In this document: piece after piece, positions 21,245-32,089 of the stretch
How positions within the stretch are numbered: position 1 is the first letter of the stretch
How the letters are laid out: the number at the start of each line of letters is the position of its first letter
Source of the DNA: Fagopyrum homotropicum
Taxonomy: Eukaryota > Streptophyta > Magnoliopsida > Caryophyllales > Polygonaceae
Length of the DNA: 64,000 nt
Direction of reading: 5' to 3'
Assembly (NCBI GenBank): GCA_033239125.1
Contig: BSWB01000003.1
Span: forward strand, 138,174,320 to 138,238,319
Position numbers and translations under genes: made by a program
Notes under the pieces: model-generated
What the model was told of the DNA's origin: nothing
Databases searched by the model: none
The model's input: only the letters and a program-made list of their open reading frames with translations

Positions 21245-21418
21245 ATGACATCACCGCTCAGTTTCCCGAGGGAGACTGGGGGGATCTCTGCGACCAGGCC
21301 ATACACGGTATACGGGCGGGCTTCTTCATCACTCCCTCAGGGTATACGGGTTGGGTGCCGCCACACTCCTGTTGGTTACACGGGGACAGAGGCAAGAGTT
21401 ATAAGACTCTTGTGTCAC
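21245..21418 (+). ncRNA. Structured LTR-intron module, E LTR1
   Basis: Closing stem ATGACA/TGTCAC; the first base is changed from the G seen in LTR2 and LTR3. Hairpin 1 is CAGTTTCCCGAGGGAGACTG (21259-21278). The terminal hairpin is CAAGAGT with ACTCTTG, directly before the closing 3' strand. The donor hairpin GTAAGTCCTTGGACTTAC is at 21105-21122, CTAAC at 21548-21552 and the acceptor ends at 21574. Confidence 0.65.
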
Positions 21419-21900
21419 ACTTGAAACAAATGAATTAGATATGGAACGACCTAAAAAGATATTATAGAATGAATGTTCATGTTGTGTGCCTTGTGTTCTC
21501 CTGTGTGTGTTTGTGCCATATTATCTTTATAATGCCTAGAATGTGAGCTAACGGTTTTATACCGATTGTTGTAGTTGATGTGCAGGATAGGATGTGGCCG
21601 AGTGATCCGGAAGAGTGGGCAGCCGGGGTTCCGTACATCTTAGGTTGAGTTGGTTTTGGAGTCCTTGTGTTGTTGTTATTATATATTGTGTTGATGTTGT
21701 TGTAAGGACGGCTGAAGTCTTTCCTTTCTTTTATTTTCGGGTTTCATAACATTGCATGTAAAAATGTATTTCGGTTTTGGCCTTTATTTGTGCCTTGTTG
21801 CAAGATCTGGTGAAATTGTTGTCAGGCTAAGGGTCGGGACCCATTGTGAGGTCTCCGCCCGTAGCATCCCGAGTTCCTCGGATTTGGGGTGTTACAAAAG

Positions 21901-21912
21901 TGGTATCAGAGC
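21901..21912 (+). promoter_or_regulatory. Primer-binding site, tRNA-iMet, interior 1
   Basis: TGGTATCAGAGC, four bases after LTR1; the standard chromovirus initiator-tRNA-Met match. About 60 bases downstream, AGAACCCTCAAGGGTTCT (21971-21988) forms a perfect 8-bp stem whose position is conserved in interior 2, F and G. Confidence 0.9.
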
Positions 21913-24900
21913 CCTAGGTTGACAACAATGGCACTCGCAATCTTCTAAAGGCCAAATAAAAATAAAAAAAAGAACCCTCAAGGGTTCTGAGTTTTAAAGA
22001 AATGAATTTCGTTTTCAAATCATGTGCATGAGTCAGTTGGGGTAGAATGTACGGGACCACCACTTCCTCCGCGGATCTCGGCGACGTAGTTATTGATTAT
22101 TATTATTATATTATGTATATATATGTGTATATATGTAGATATGTATATGTGGACTTAGGATGTTTTGGACTATACTTGTATGTTGAATTGTAAATTGTTT
22201 ATGGACTCATTATGTTTATAGTAGTAGCATGACGTTTATATCTTTATATATATATATATATATTTATAAACATATGGTATACTAATATCATATTAGTGAT
22301 AGTGAACCTTATAGCTAAGATGATAGAAAGCTATCATCGCCCCATAGACAACGCCTTTTGGCTTAAGATAGTATACATACGAAGATAAGAATGCTCAAGT
22401 TATCGAGTTGAGCATCAAGTTTACACAAACACCCGGTGATTTCCCGGACTCCTTTAAGAGGAAGTCGAAGAAGAAGATTAGAGATGGCGTAACGAAGGAC
22501 AAACAAGTGGAGGAGAACCTCAAGTCAACTTAAGCAAAACCGAGATGGAAGCTATACAAATAGTGAAGTGATCTGAAGTGGTAGGGAGTGGTTTCAAGGA
22601 AGCGATGATGAGTAACAATGAATTGAACTAGAGACAACGAACTTAAAGTTTTTCCAAGTACGGTGCCGATGAACTCAAGGTGCAAATCAAGTAGAGAGGA
22701 CTACATTCTCGCTCGAGAATAAAAGTGGCGTCTTAAGTAAGACGAGTTTCAATAGGCGCTCCTAAGTATGAGAGTCAAGATGAAAAGAGTGGTCCAAGAA
22801 TTTGGAAAGATTGACGAGAACCGGAAGTTAAGCTTACAGGAGGTACCAGAGGGTGTAGTGACGATCTTTGCGAGATTCTAAGCGGGTAACTTATTCAGAA
22901 ATATGAGAGATTACGGGAAGAAACGCACGGTGGAAGTTTGCGTGGTAGAATTTCTTTAGTGGAGTCAACTGGTTTCTGTTGTGGTGATAAGCCTAAACAA
23001 CGCCAAGAAAGAGGAAGCATGTGTAGATGATGATTTCAAGAAGATGAAAGATTAGGCAATGAGATGGATGGAAGAACTTAAGTTATCAACCAAGAAGGAT
23101 GCGAGTGGAGGCTAATTAATGTCAGAATATTTGAGGAGTGCATTCGCAAAACACTATGAAGAGCGATTGCCTATAAAGGTGGGACATATGACCCGAGAGA
23201 GCTGTGTAGGTATGGTTATCTTATAGAAGCGGAAGGAAGAGAGGAGCGTAGAAAGAGCTAACGGAGTTGAAGCAGAGTAAAATGAGCTAGTGAAGTTAAC
23301 ACAAAGTACCCCGAGTGGGTATCCTTTCAGGAGTATGGAAGCATGGAAGTATGGTAGGAGGGTAAGTCGTTAACTTCGGAGAAGGTCCGATATAAGTAAT
23401 CGGTGACAACTAAGAACGCACAAGTGTGGGATGTCTATTAATGTGTAGAAGGGAAGAGTAAGCAAGACTATGAGAACATATAGGATCGGGAACACGAGTT
23501 TGGAGTATTCGGGGTGGATCAATGTCAATAGTAAGGAAGTACATCCATGGACGTGCATTTGTCTTAAATCAAATAAGGTTGAACGAGTTCAAGCAAGTAG
23601 TTATAACAAAACCTCCGAGAGGAGATTGTAACGATCTTACGCGACCTTCTTAGGTTATGGGATTGACATATGAAGGAACGCCACGGGTTACAACTTTTAA
23701 GGTTTGATCATGGTAAGGGGAGCTAGTGGATCAACCGTAAGATGAGGCTTCCATTGTAGTTGTACATACAATACCGAGAAATACATAAGGTGACCAACAA
23801 TAGTAAGAGAAGACTAAAGTTTTGAAGTTTGAAGTCGATGTGAGATGTACAAGAAGTACATGAAACATTGAGGATAGAACCTCTACGGTCGATTGGACGT
23901 CACATAAGAAAAGGGAGTAAGTTCTACACCTACTCGAAGGAATAATGCGAGCTTTGGTAGAATACGAAGAAGGTAATACTAATATATTATAAGGTGTGAT
24001 TAAGTCTTGCGGTTAGGACCTTCATGACTTCACATAAGTGTGAAACCTTAAAAAGATTATTAGAGCAAGTCTCCCGAGTGTTGGAGATGAAGGATCTTTG
24101 AAAGAGAACGGTGAACATTGCAGCTAAAAAAAAACATAAAATGAAATAAAATAAAATAAATAATAAAATAAAGAAGTATTAAACCACGTGATCGATGGAC
24201 GTCACCTCAACAGATCGGGGTGGACCGCTTGAAAATTTTTAAGACAAGATTGTATCGATATCTTACGATATGTGATTAAAAAAAAAAAAAAAAAAAAAAA
24301 AAAGGAAACCCGAGATATCACGGATTCTAATACATCGGAAGGTGGATTTCGCCGCTAAGGTTGAGCTTGACTCAACTTGATTTCAAAGACGCCGTACAAA
24401 ATGACATTTGTAAAAGATATGGGAATTGAGTAAACAATTGAAGAAAGAACGGCAAGATCTTGTCGATAAGGGTTCATTAGAACCAATGCACCGCCATAGA
24501 GAACACCAGACGTTATCTTGAGCTCTTGATTGGAAGTTCATTTTGGAATATATCTTGAAATCTTGATTTATTATGAAGAATTTCAGTGTGGTTTGCGAAA
24601 AAGAGGGACTGTAGTTCTCTCCGTTGGAACATCGATTACCGTGAGCTGAACAAGATAAAGGTGAATAACGAGGATCCCTTACCATAGATAGATGGCCTAC
24701 CCGATCGGTTGGAAAGGTCGGTATATCTTCTAAGATTGATTTGAGGCCCGGTTACTACCAACTGAGGACCCGAGAAGAGGATATTGCAAGAACAACATTC
24801 CGGACAAAGCATGGTCAATGGAGTTGATGAGTGATAAGAAGGGATTCATCGGTGCAATTATGACGGAATTGCCTCAGGGAAGGATAAGTTTAAAGTGTAC

Positions 24901-25444
24901 AAGTGATTCCCTAGAACAAGGCTTTGATATGGGTATTGAGGAACAAAGAAGAAGCATAATGAAAATGTTGTGTTGAGAAAGACCCGAGATGGAAGTTGAG
25001 TTTCCGACATATCGGAGCTTTTTTTTTTTAGATCTTAGCGCGGATTTGGAAAATGGTTTACCGGTTGGCCTGGACGTCGAGAGTAGAGGGTGTTCACCCG
25101 GTTTTTCGTGTGTATCAATCTAGGAAGTACTAGTATGACTCGAGAAGTTTTGCCGGTCTTGATGAGTTAGTGACGTCGTAGAACCAATGAGGCTAATAGG
25201 AAGTCGGATGATAGTATTTTTTTGTTGAGTTTTATGTTGAGCTAGTAGCGTTGATAGATCGAAAGGTTGGACCTAGTTCTTCCCTTAGTTGTGTATATGT
25301 GCGATATTATATGCTGTTGCGTCCCGTGCGGGAATGAGTTTTATGACTAGTTATAGTTATATATACAGATTAGAATGGTCTAAGTCTTCCTAGTTATGAG
25401 TTTATACCTCGACCTTAGGGGACCGAGAAGTTCGGCGTGTGGCA

Positions 25445-25476
25445 AGTTTCGGGACGAAACTTCTTTTTTGGGGGAC
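25445..25476 (+). promoter_or_regulatory. Hairpin and polypurine tract before LTR2
   Basis: AAGTTTCGGGACGAAACTT is an 8-bp perfect inverted repeat (GGA loop), followed by a T run and GGGGGA, then CCTAA before the LTR. The same arrangement precedes LTR3 (about 32053-32086), the H LTR and the G LTR, so it is a family feature. Confidence 0.8.
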
Positions 25477-25480
25477 CTAA

Positions 25481-28360
25481 TGTAACACCCCAATTTTATT
25501 TGGCGCTTTCACGTTTTATCTTTCTGACGGGTATCGAATTCTTTTAAAAATCGATAAGTATGTTTTACGAGCGTTTTAGTCGTAAATTTAATTTTACGGG
25601 TATATGTTCATATTAATACGTTATCGGTATCTTATTATTATTTAAATCACGTAATTTAGTTCCGAGATCGATTTATACGTCGCAAAGTATATTTTTGTGA
25701 GATTATTTATATATTGGATCAACATACTTTATTTCCGAGTATAGTTATATTTTATATACGTTTACGTATATCCGTTTTATTAATTTAGGAAAAGTGAAGG
25801 ATGGTTTCGATTCAGAAATCCAGTTCCGAACGTTTTTATATCGAGTTTACTTCATTCCCATTTTTCCTATTTATTTATTTATATATTAATTTATTTATTT
25901 TCTTTCCCGTTCTCTTTCTCCTCTGTGGCGTGATGATGTTTTTGTGCCCAGGCCTCTTAGTCTTGCACTGCTGAACATAGGCTTGCCGCCCATCTACCTA
26001 GCCTGACCTCTCGATCCCTCACGCTACCCTGAACTCACCTCTCAGCTTTCCTCATCAGCACACCCAACCCTTCTCTCTGTAACTCTCCATCTCACCTCAC
26101 CGTCACTCTCTCCTGGTCACTCACTTCCCAGCAGCTACCGGAACTCTCTTCATCTCCTACACTCGCAGCTCGGTAACTTATCTATACATTCGACTCGCCT
26201 CAACTCTCGTCTCCTCTCTTCACGCCTGAATTCACCTCCTCCGACCTCGCTTTTGATTCCAACCTGCAACTCCTTGGCTTTCCACGTCCCTGCAGGTTGC
26301 AACCCTCGGCACTGACAGTCACCGGAGGAGCCTACCACGCCATCTCCCTCTCTAGAGAAGGCCGTTGCGCAGCCCTGCCCCTTCGCCAGAGAACCCTCAT
26401 TGCCGTCTCCTGGAGCTGTAACCGCCGGACTGCCTTACCTTGCCTTGACCCGTCGACACTAGAGAAGAGTCCACTGTAGTCTCCCCTATCACGCACCGCC
26501 TAGGTCCGACGCCGCTTCTCTCTCTCGAATCTATGTCGCGCCGGGAGAGCAGCCCTTCGCCTTCCCCTCTTCTCTGCTCTCTCTCTCCTGCCGCCTGGAA
26601 GCAGCCGCGGAGCGCCTTGTTGCCGCCGATGTCGCCTCCGGAGAAACCCTCGGCCCTGCCTTCGCCGTCGGACCTTGCGCTGCCATGAAGCGCCGCCGCA
26701 CCCCTTCCCTTGTGCGTGTTGCAATGTTGAAGAAGGGTCTTTCAGCTTTTCAAAAGCCCTTGTTACTAATCGCAGTCGAGCCCCACTCTTTCAAAGTATT
26801 TACATAAAGCACCCTATATTTTGTATTTGTGTTTCTAGCCCTAATTTTGGGATTTTACAATTATATCCCTACAGATTTAATTACAAGATTTGGCCCAAAT
26901 TATTATTTACATATTTGACTCGGGTTTTTGGAAATTTAAATATTTACCGTTGCAGGTTTAATTATGGATTTTGGCCCAAAGTTTTATTTCGGATTTTGAC
27001 TCAGGTTTATAAAATGGCATAAGTCACTCCGGGAAATGTTTTGCGGGCTTTTAACCTTGTTTTCCAAGCGGATTTTCCTTAGAATATTATACGTTATTTT
27101 CCGTTCAAATTTAGCATACAAGCTAAATTTCCTTAACTTTGGTTTTAGGTCCAGAAGCGCCGTTATAGACCGACGAACCCAATCTCGACGTCCGTAGATC
27201 ATCTTCAACCTCGGATCGTGTGTGAGTACCTTCTTCCTCGATCTAGTTATGTTTAGTTGTAGAATCATGCTAGGTTGGATCTAGCATAACTTAGGGCAAA
27301 TGCCAAGTAGTGGCCTTGAACCGTGTATGGTTGTTGGATAGTTATGAGATTGTGTCGAGTTATGTTTGGTATTATCTTAGGACGATCTTCGAGATCAGGA
27401 GTCGGACCTAGCATGCTAGGGTGTGACCTCATATAGGTTTTGGGAGACTAGAAGCCTGAGACTTCTAGCTTATCAGTTAGTTATTGATTATCGTGCCTTG
27501 TCTTGCACAGGCCTTGTTTATATTCCTACGGGAAGTGAGATCGGTTATTTGGCTAGATTTGGGACGAGGTAAGTCCTTGGACTTACTTAGCCGCTTTTAT
27601 GCATTATTTGGATACATTATGGTGGTGTGTGTTTATCGCTTTTGATCATGAAACCGGATTAGGACTACTTGACTATATTATTTGGCCCATCGTTATTATT
27701 ATCGGGCGGTGACATCACCGCTCAGTTTCCCGAGGGAGACTGGGGGGATCTCTGCGACCAGGCCATACACGGTATACGGGCGGGCTTCTTCATCACTCCC
27801 TCAGGGTATACGGGTTGGGCGCCGCCACACTCCTGTTGGTTACACGGGGACAGAGGCAAGAGTTATAAGACTCTTGTGTCACACTTGAAACAAATGAATT
27901 AGATATGGAACGACCTAAAAAGATATTATAGAATGAATGTTCATGTTGTGTGCCTTGTGTTCTCCTGTGTGTGTTTGTGCCATATTATCTTTATAATGCC
28001 TAGAATGTGAGCTAACGGTTTTATACCGATTGTTGTAGTTGATGTGCAGGATAGGATGTGGCCGAGTGATCCGGAAGAGTGGGCAGCCGGGATTCCGTAC
28101 ATCTTAGGTTGAGTTGGTTTTGGAGTCCTTGTGTTGTTGTTATTATATATTGTGTTGATGTTGTTGTAAGGACGGCTGAAGTCTTTCCTTTCTTTTATTT
28201 TCGGGTTTCATAACATTGCATACAAAAATGTATTTTGGTTTTGGCCTTTATTTGTGCCTTGTTGCAAGATCTGGTGAAATTGTTGTCAGGCTAAGGGTCG
28301 GGACCCATTATGAGGTCCCAACCCGTAGCATCCCGAGTCCCGCGGATTCGGGGTGTTACA
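25481..28360 (+). repeat. E LTR2 (middle LTR)
   Basis: 2,880 bp. It is nearly identical to LTR1 and lacks the nested N1 LTR, so it shows the pre-insertion site (near 25725-25735). At several sites in its last kilobase it agrees with LTR3 instead of LTR1 (for example GGCGGTGACATC and CCCGCGGATTCGGGG), but these may simply be ancestral states. It serves as 3' LTR of interior 1 and 5' LTR of interior 2. Confidence 0.88.
27709..27882 (+). ncRNA. Structured LTR-intron module, E LTR2
   Basis: Closing stem GTGACA/TGTCAC. Hairpin 1 and the terminal hairpin are as in LTR1. The donor hairpin GTAAGTCCTTGGACTTAC is at 27569-27586, CTAAC at 28012-28016, and the acceptor ends at 28038 (alternative GCAG at 28049). 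Confidence 0.65.
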
Positions 28361-31300
28361 AAAGTGGTATCAGAGCCCTAGGTTGACAACAATGGCACTC
28401 GCAATCTTCTAAAGGTCGAATAAAAATAAACAGAACCCTCAAGGGTTCTGAGTTTTAAAGAAATGAATTTTGTTTTCAAATCATGTGCATGAGTCAGTTG
28501 GGGTAGTATGTACGGGACCACCACTTCCTCCGCGGATCTCGGCGACGTAGTTATTGATTATTATATTATGTATATATATAAATATATATGTGTATATATG
28601 TAGATATGTATATGTGGACTTAGGATGTTTTGGACTATACTTGTATGTTGAATTGTAAATTGTTTATGGACATATTATGTTTATAGTAATAGCATGACGT
28701 TTATATCTTTATATATGTATATATAAACATATGGTATGTTAATATCATATTAGTGATAGAGGACCTTATAGCTAAGATGATAGAAAGCTATCATCGCCCC
28801 ATGGACAACGCCTTTTTGGCTTAGGATAGTATACATACGAAAAGAATATGCTCAAGTATCGAGTTGAGCGTCACGTTATGGCGAACATCCTGGGGAATCA
28901 TTGGACTCCTTTAGAGGACGTCAAAGCAATCCTATGAAGACTAAAGAGGACATTAACGGCAAGGACAAACAAATAAAAGGGGAACCTCGTATCGACTTAA
29001 GCGAAGCCAAGATGGAGACTATACCAATATAAAAGCAACATGAAGGTATGGAGTGATATGAACTTATGAAGAAGCTGTGATGGAGCATCAATGAAGCAAC
29101 TAGAGACAACGAACTTAAAGTTTTTCCAAGTATGGTGCCGATGAACTGAAGGTGCGAATCAAGTAGAAAGGACTACATTCTCGCTCAAGGATAAAAGTGG
29201 CGTTCTAAGTAAGACGAGTTTTCAATAGGCTCCCCTAAGCATGGGAGTCATGATGAAAAGACATTGGGAAAGATTTATGAGAACCATAAGTTAAGCTTAC
29301 GGAGATACCATAGGGTGAAGTGACGATCTTTGCGAGATCCTAAGCGGGATTTATTTAGAAATGTGAGAGTTACGAGGAGGATCACAGGGTGAAAATTCAC
29401 ATAGTGGAATTACCGTGAGATTTAATCGATTTCTGTCATTGTGATGAGACTGAGCAACGCTAAGAAGGAGGAAGTGTGTGAGGATGATGATCTTCAGAAG
29501 ATGAAAGAAGAAACAAGAAGCTGGATCGAAGAAATTAAGTTATCAACCAAGAAGGATGCGAGTGGACGCTAATTAATGTCTGAATATTCGAGGAGTGCAT
29601 TTGTAAAACATTATGAAGAGCGGTTAAGCCTATATAGGTGGGACATATGAGACGAGAGAATTGGGTAGGTATGGTTATCTTACAGAAGCGGAAGGAAGAG
29701 AGGAGAGTACAAATAGCTAACGGAGTTGAAGCAGAGTAAAATGAGCTAGTGAAGTTAAGACAAAGTACCCCGAGAGGGTATCCTTTCAAGAGTATGGTAG
29801 CAGGGAAGTGTGATAGGAGGGTAAGTTCTTTAACTACGAAGAAGGTCAAATACAAGTTAATCGGTGACAACTGAGAACACACAAGTGCGGGTTGTCTATT
29901 GATGTGTGTAGATGGGAAGAGTAACCAAGACAATGGGAACATATAGAATCGGGAACAAGAGCTTGGAGTATTCGCGGTGGATCAATGTCAATAGTAAAGA
30001 GGTACATCAATGGACACGCGTTTGTCTTAAATCAAATAGTGTTGAACAAGTTCAAGCAAGTAGTTATAACAAGACCTCCGAGGAGGAGATTGTAACGATC
30101 TTATGCGACCTTCTTAGGTCATGGGATTGACATATGGAGGAACGCCACGGGTTACAACTTTTAAGGTTTGATCATGGTAAGGGGAGCTAATGGGTCAACC
30201 GTAAGATGAGGCTTCCATTGTAGATGTACAGAGAATAACGAGAAATACATAAGGTGACCAACAATAGTAAGGGAAGACTAAACTTTTGAAGTTTGAAGTC
30301 GATGTGAAATGTACAAGAAGAACATGAAAGACTGAGGATAGAACCTCTACGTTCGATTGGACGTTACATAAGAAAAGAGAGTAAGTTCTACACCTACTCG
30401 AAGGAATGATGCGAGCTTTGGTAGAATAAGAAGAAGGTAATACTAATATATTATAAGGCGTGATTAAGTCCTGCAGTTAGGACCTTCATGACTTCACATA
30501 AGTGTGAAACCTTAAAAAGATTATTAGAGCAAGTCTCCCGAGTTCTGGAGATGAAGGATCTTTGAAAGAGGACAGTGAACATTGCAGCTAAAGAAGTATT
30601 TAACCACGTGTTCTATGGATGTCACTTCAACTGATCCGGGTGGACCCTTGGCAAGTTTAAGACAAGATCGTGTCGATATCTTACGATATGTGATGGGAGA
30701 AGAAAAGCTGGAACCCGAATGCATCGGGAGGTGGATTTACCATTAAGAAGAGTTGAAGTACACGCTGGAAGTGTATCTTGAACTCTTGATTTGAAGTTCA
30801 CGTTGGGATTCTTGATTTGAAGTTATTATAGAGGACACCAGTCTGCAAAGAGAGAGAAGGATATCTTCGTTTGTACATTGATTACTATAAGTTGAGCAAG
30901 ATGACAATGAAGGACAAGTGTCCCTTACAACGAATGGGGACCTACTCGATCAATTGCAAGGGTTAGTAGTTTCTTCTAAGATTAACTAAGATTTGATTGT
31001 CACCGTTTGAGAATTCGAGACTCGGATATTGCAATTACGGCATTTTGTACCAACCAGAGTCACTACGAGAGAGAAGTCATATGACAAGTTGTCTCGGGAT
31101 GGCAAACCCCGAGAGATGTGAAAGAAGTCGTAAGTTTTCTTGGTCATGCTGGTAATTACTGGATTTGTGGAGATATTATCCAAAGTAACACCATCTATGG
31201 CTAACCTACTTCAGAAGACAAAGAAGTTTGAGTGGGATAAAAATTGACAATGGAGTTGTTGAAAGTTAAGAAGAGGTTCCTTGGTGCAACTGTTTTGAAA

Positions 31301-32089
31301 TTGTCTCGCGGTATGATGAGTTTGAATTATAAAAGTGATTCTCCAAGACAATGTCTTGATCGAGTATTGAGCAACGATTTAAAAGTAATAGCATACGTGT
31401 CTCGGGAGTAGAAGCAGTGTGAAGTAAAGTACTACCTTCATTACTTGGAACTCGTGGCTAGAAATAAGAAAACGTAACATCAAAGTTTGGTTTGACAAGA
31501 ACCAAAGCCAACGATGTAAATTGGAAATCTGATCTTCTTTGTTAGAGACAATAAAGGAGACACATAATGGAAATACTGTATTGAGGAAGACCCGAGGAGG
31601 AAGTTGAGATTTCGATATATCGGACCTTTTTGAAATCTTAGCGCGAGTTGGGAAATTGGTTTACCGGTTGGCATGACCATAGAGAGTAGAGGGTGTTCAC
31701 CCGAGATTCACGTGTATCAGTCGAGGGAGTGCATACATGACTCGAGACGGATGGTCCGTCGTGATGATCTAGTGGCAGACGAGGAACCGATGAGGCTAAC
31801 TGGAAGACGTAGGATAGTATTTTTGGTTGAGTTTTACGCAGATTTAGCGACATCTATAGGACCGTCGGGTTAGTCCCGAGATCTTTTCTTGGTTATGATT
31901 GTGTGATTTGTTACGTGATATGTTTATGTGTATATCTTGCGAGTCTTCGTGTGTCTAGGCGAGTAGACTTTGGATTAGAGGGCCGTAGTTGCCACATTAT
32001 AGTATTTCTTGAGGTTATTGAGATGAGGTCGTTCGAGAGTTTCACGTTTAGCAAGTTTCGGGACGAAACTTGTTTTTAGGGGGACCTAA
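28361..32089 (+). pseudogene. Decayed chromovirus gag-pol, array E interior 2
   Basis: Homologous to interior 1 over most of its length, but with many substitutions and indels. Recognisable plus-strand traces in order: an RT-like stretch near 30870-31010, a post-RT block near 31100-31165 (PRDVKEVV, then FLGHAGNYW), an RNase H connector near 31385-31450 (IAYVSRE, then HYLELVARN), and an integrase tail near 31620-31730 (EILARVGKLVYRLA in kind). Frames are broken throughout. It ends with the inverted repeat and a purine-rich tract before LTR3. Confidence 0.8.
28365..28376 (+). promoter_or_regulatory. Primer-binding site, tRNA-iMet, interior 2
   Basis: TGGTATCAGAGC, four bases after LTR2. The leader hairpin CAGAACCCTCAAGGGTTCTG (28431-28450) follows at the same distance as in interior 1. 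Confidence 0.9.

Larger units (their letters stand above)
15881..21896 (+). repeat. E LTR1, carrying a nested solo LTR
   Basis: 2,874 bp once the nested LTR (16132-19268) and its 5-bp duplication are removed, against 2,880 bp for LTR2. Roughly 20-25 differences from LTR2 are visible; several are C-to-T or G-to-A changes. From about 19450 to 20300 it is GC- and pyrimidine-rich and leader-like; frames there are not credible genes. A masked splice donor, a structured module and an acceptor lie at 21105-21574. Confidence 0.9.
21897..25480 (+). pseudogene. Decayed chromovirus gag-pol, array E interior 1
   Basis: No frame of any length survives. Short matches keep the family order on the plus strand: RT-like words near 24620-24800 (IDYRELNKI, then a diverged form of the YPLP block) and an integrase-tail-like stretch near 25040-25140 (PGRREGVHPVFRVYQ in kind). 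Frameshifts and stops are everywhere. An AT microsatellite lies near 22080-22265 and an A run of about 30 near 24274-24303. The interior is 3.6 kb, shorter than that of G (5.4 kb). It ends with AAGTTTCGGGACGAAACTT and TTTTTTGGGGGA before LTR2. Confidence 0.8.

Noticed and set aside
22080..22265. AT-rich microsatellite as a possible origin or matrix-attachment site
   Set aside because: Such tracts recur in every LTR family here and nothing else supports a function.
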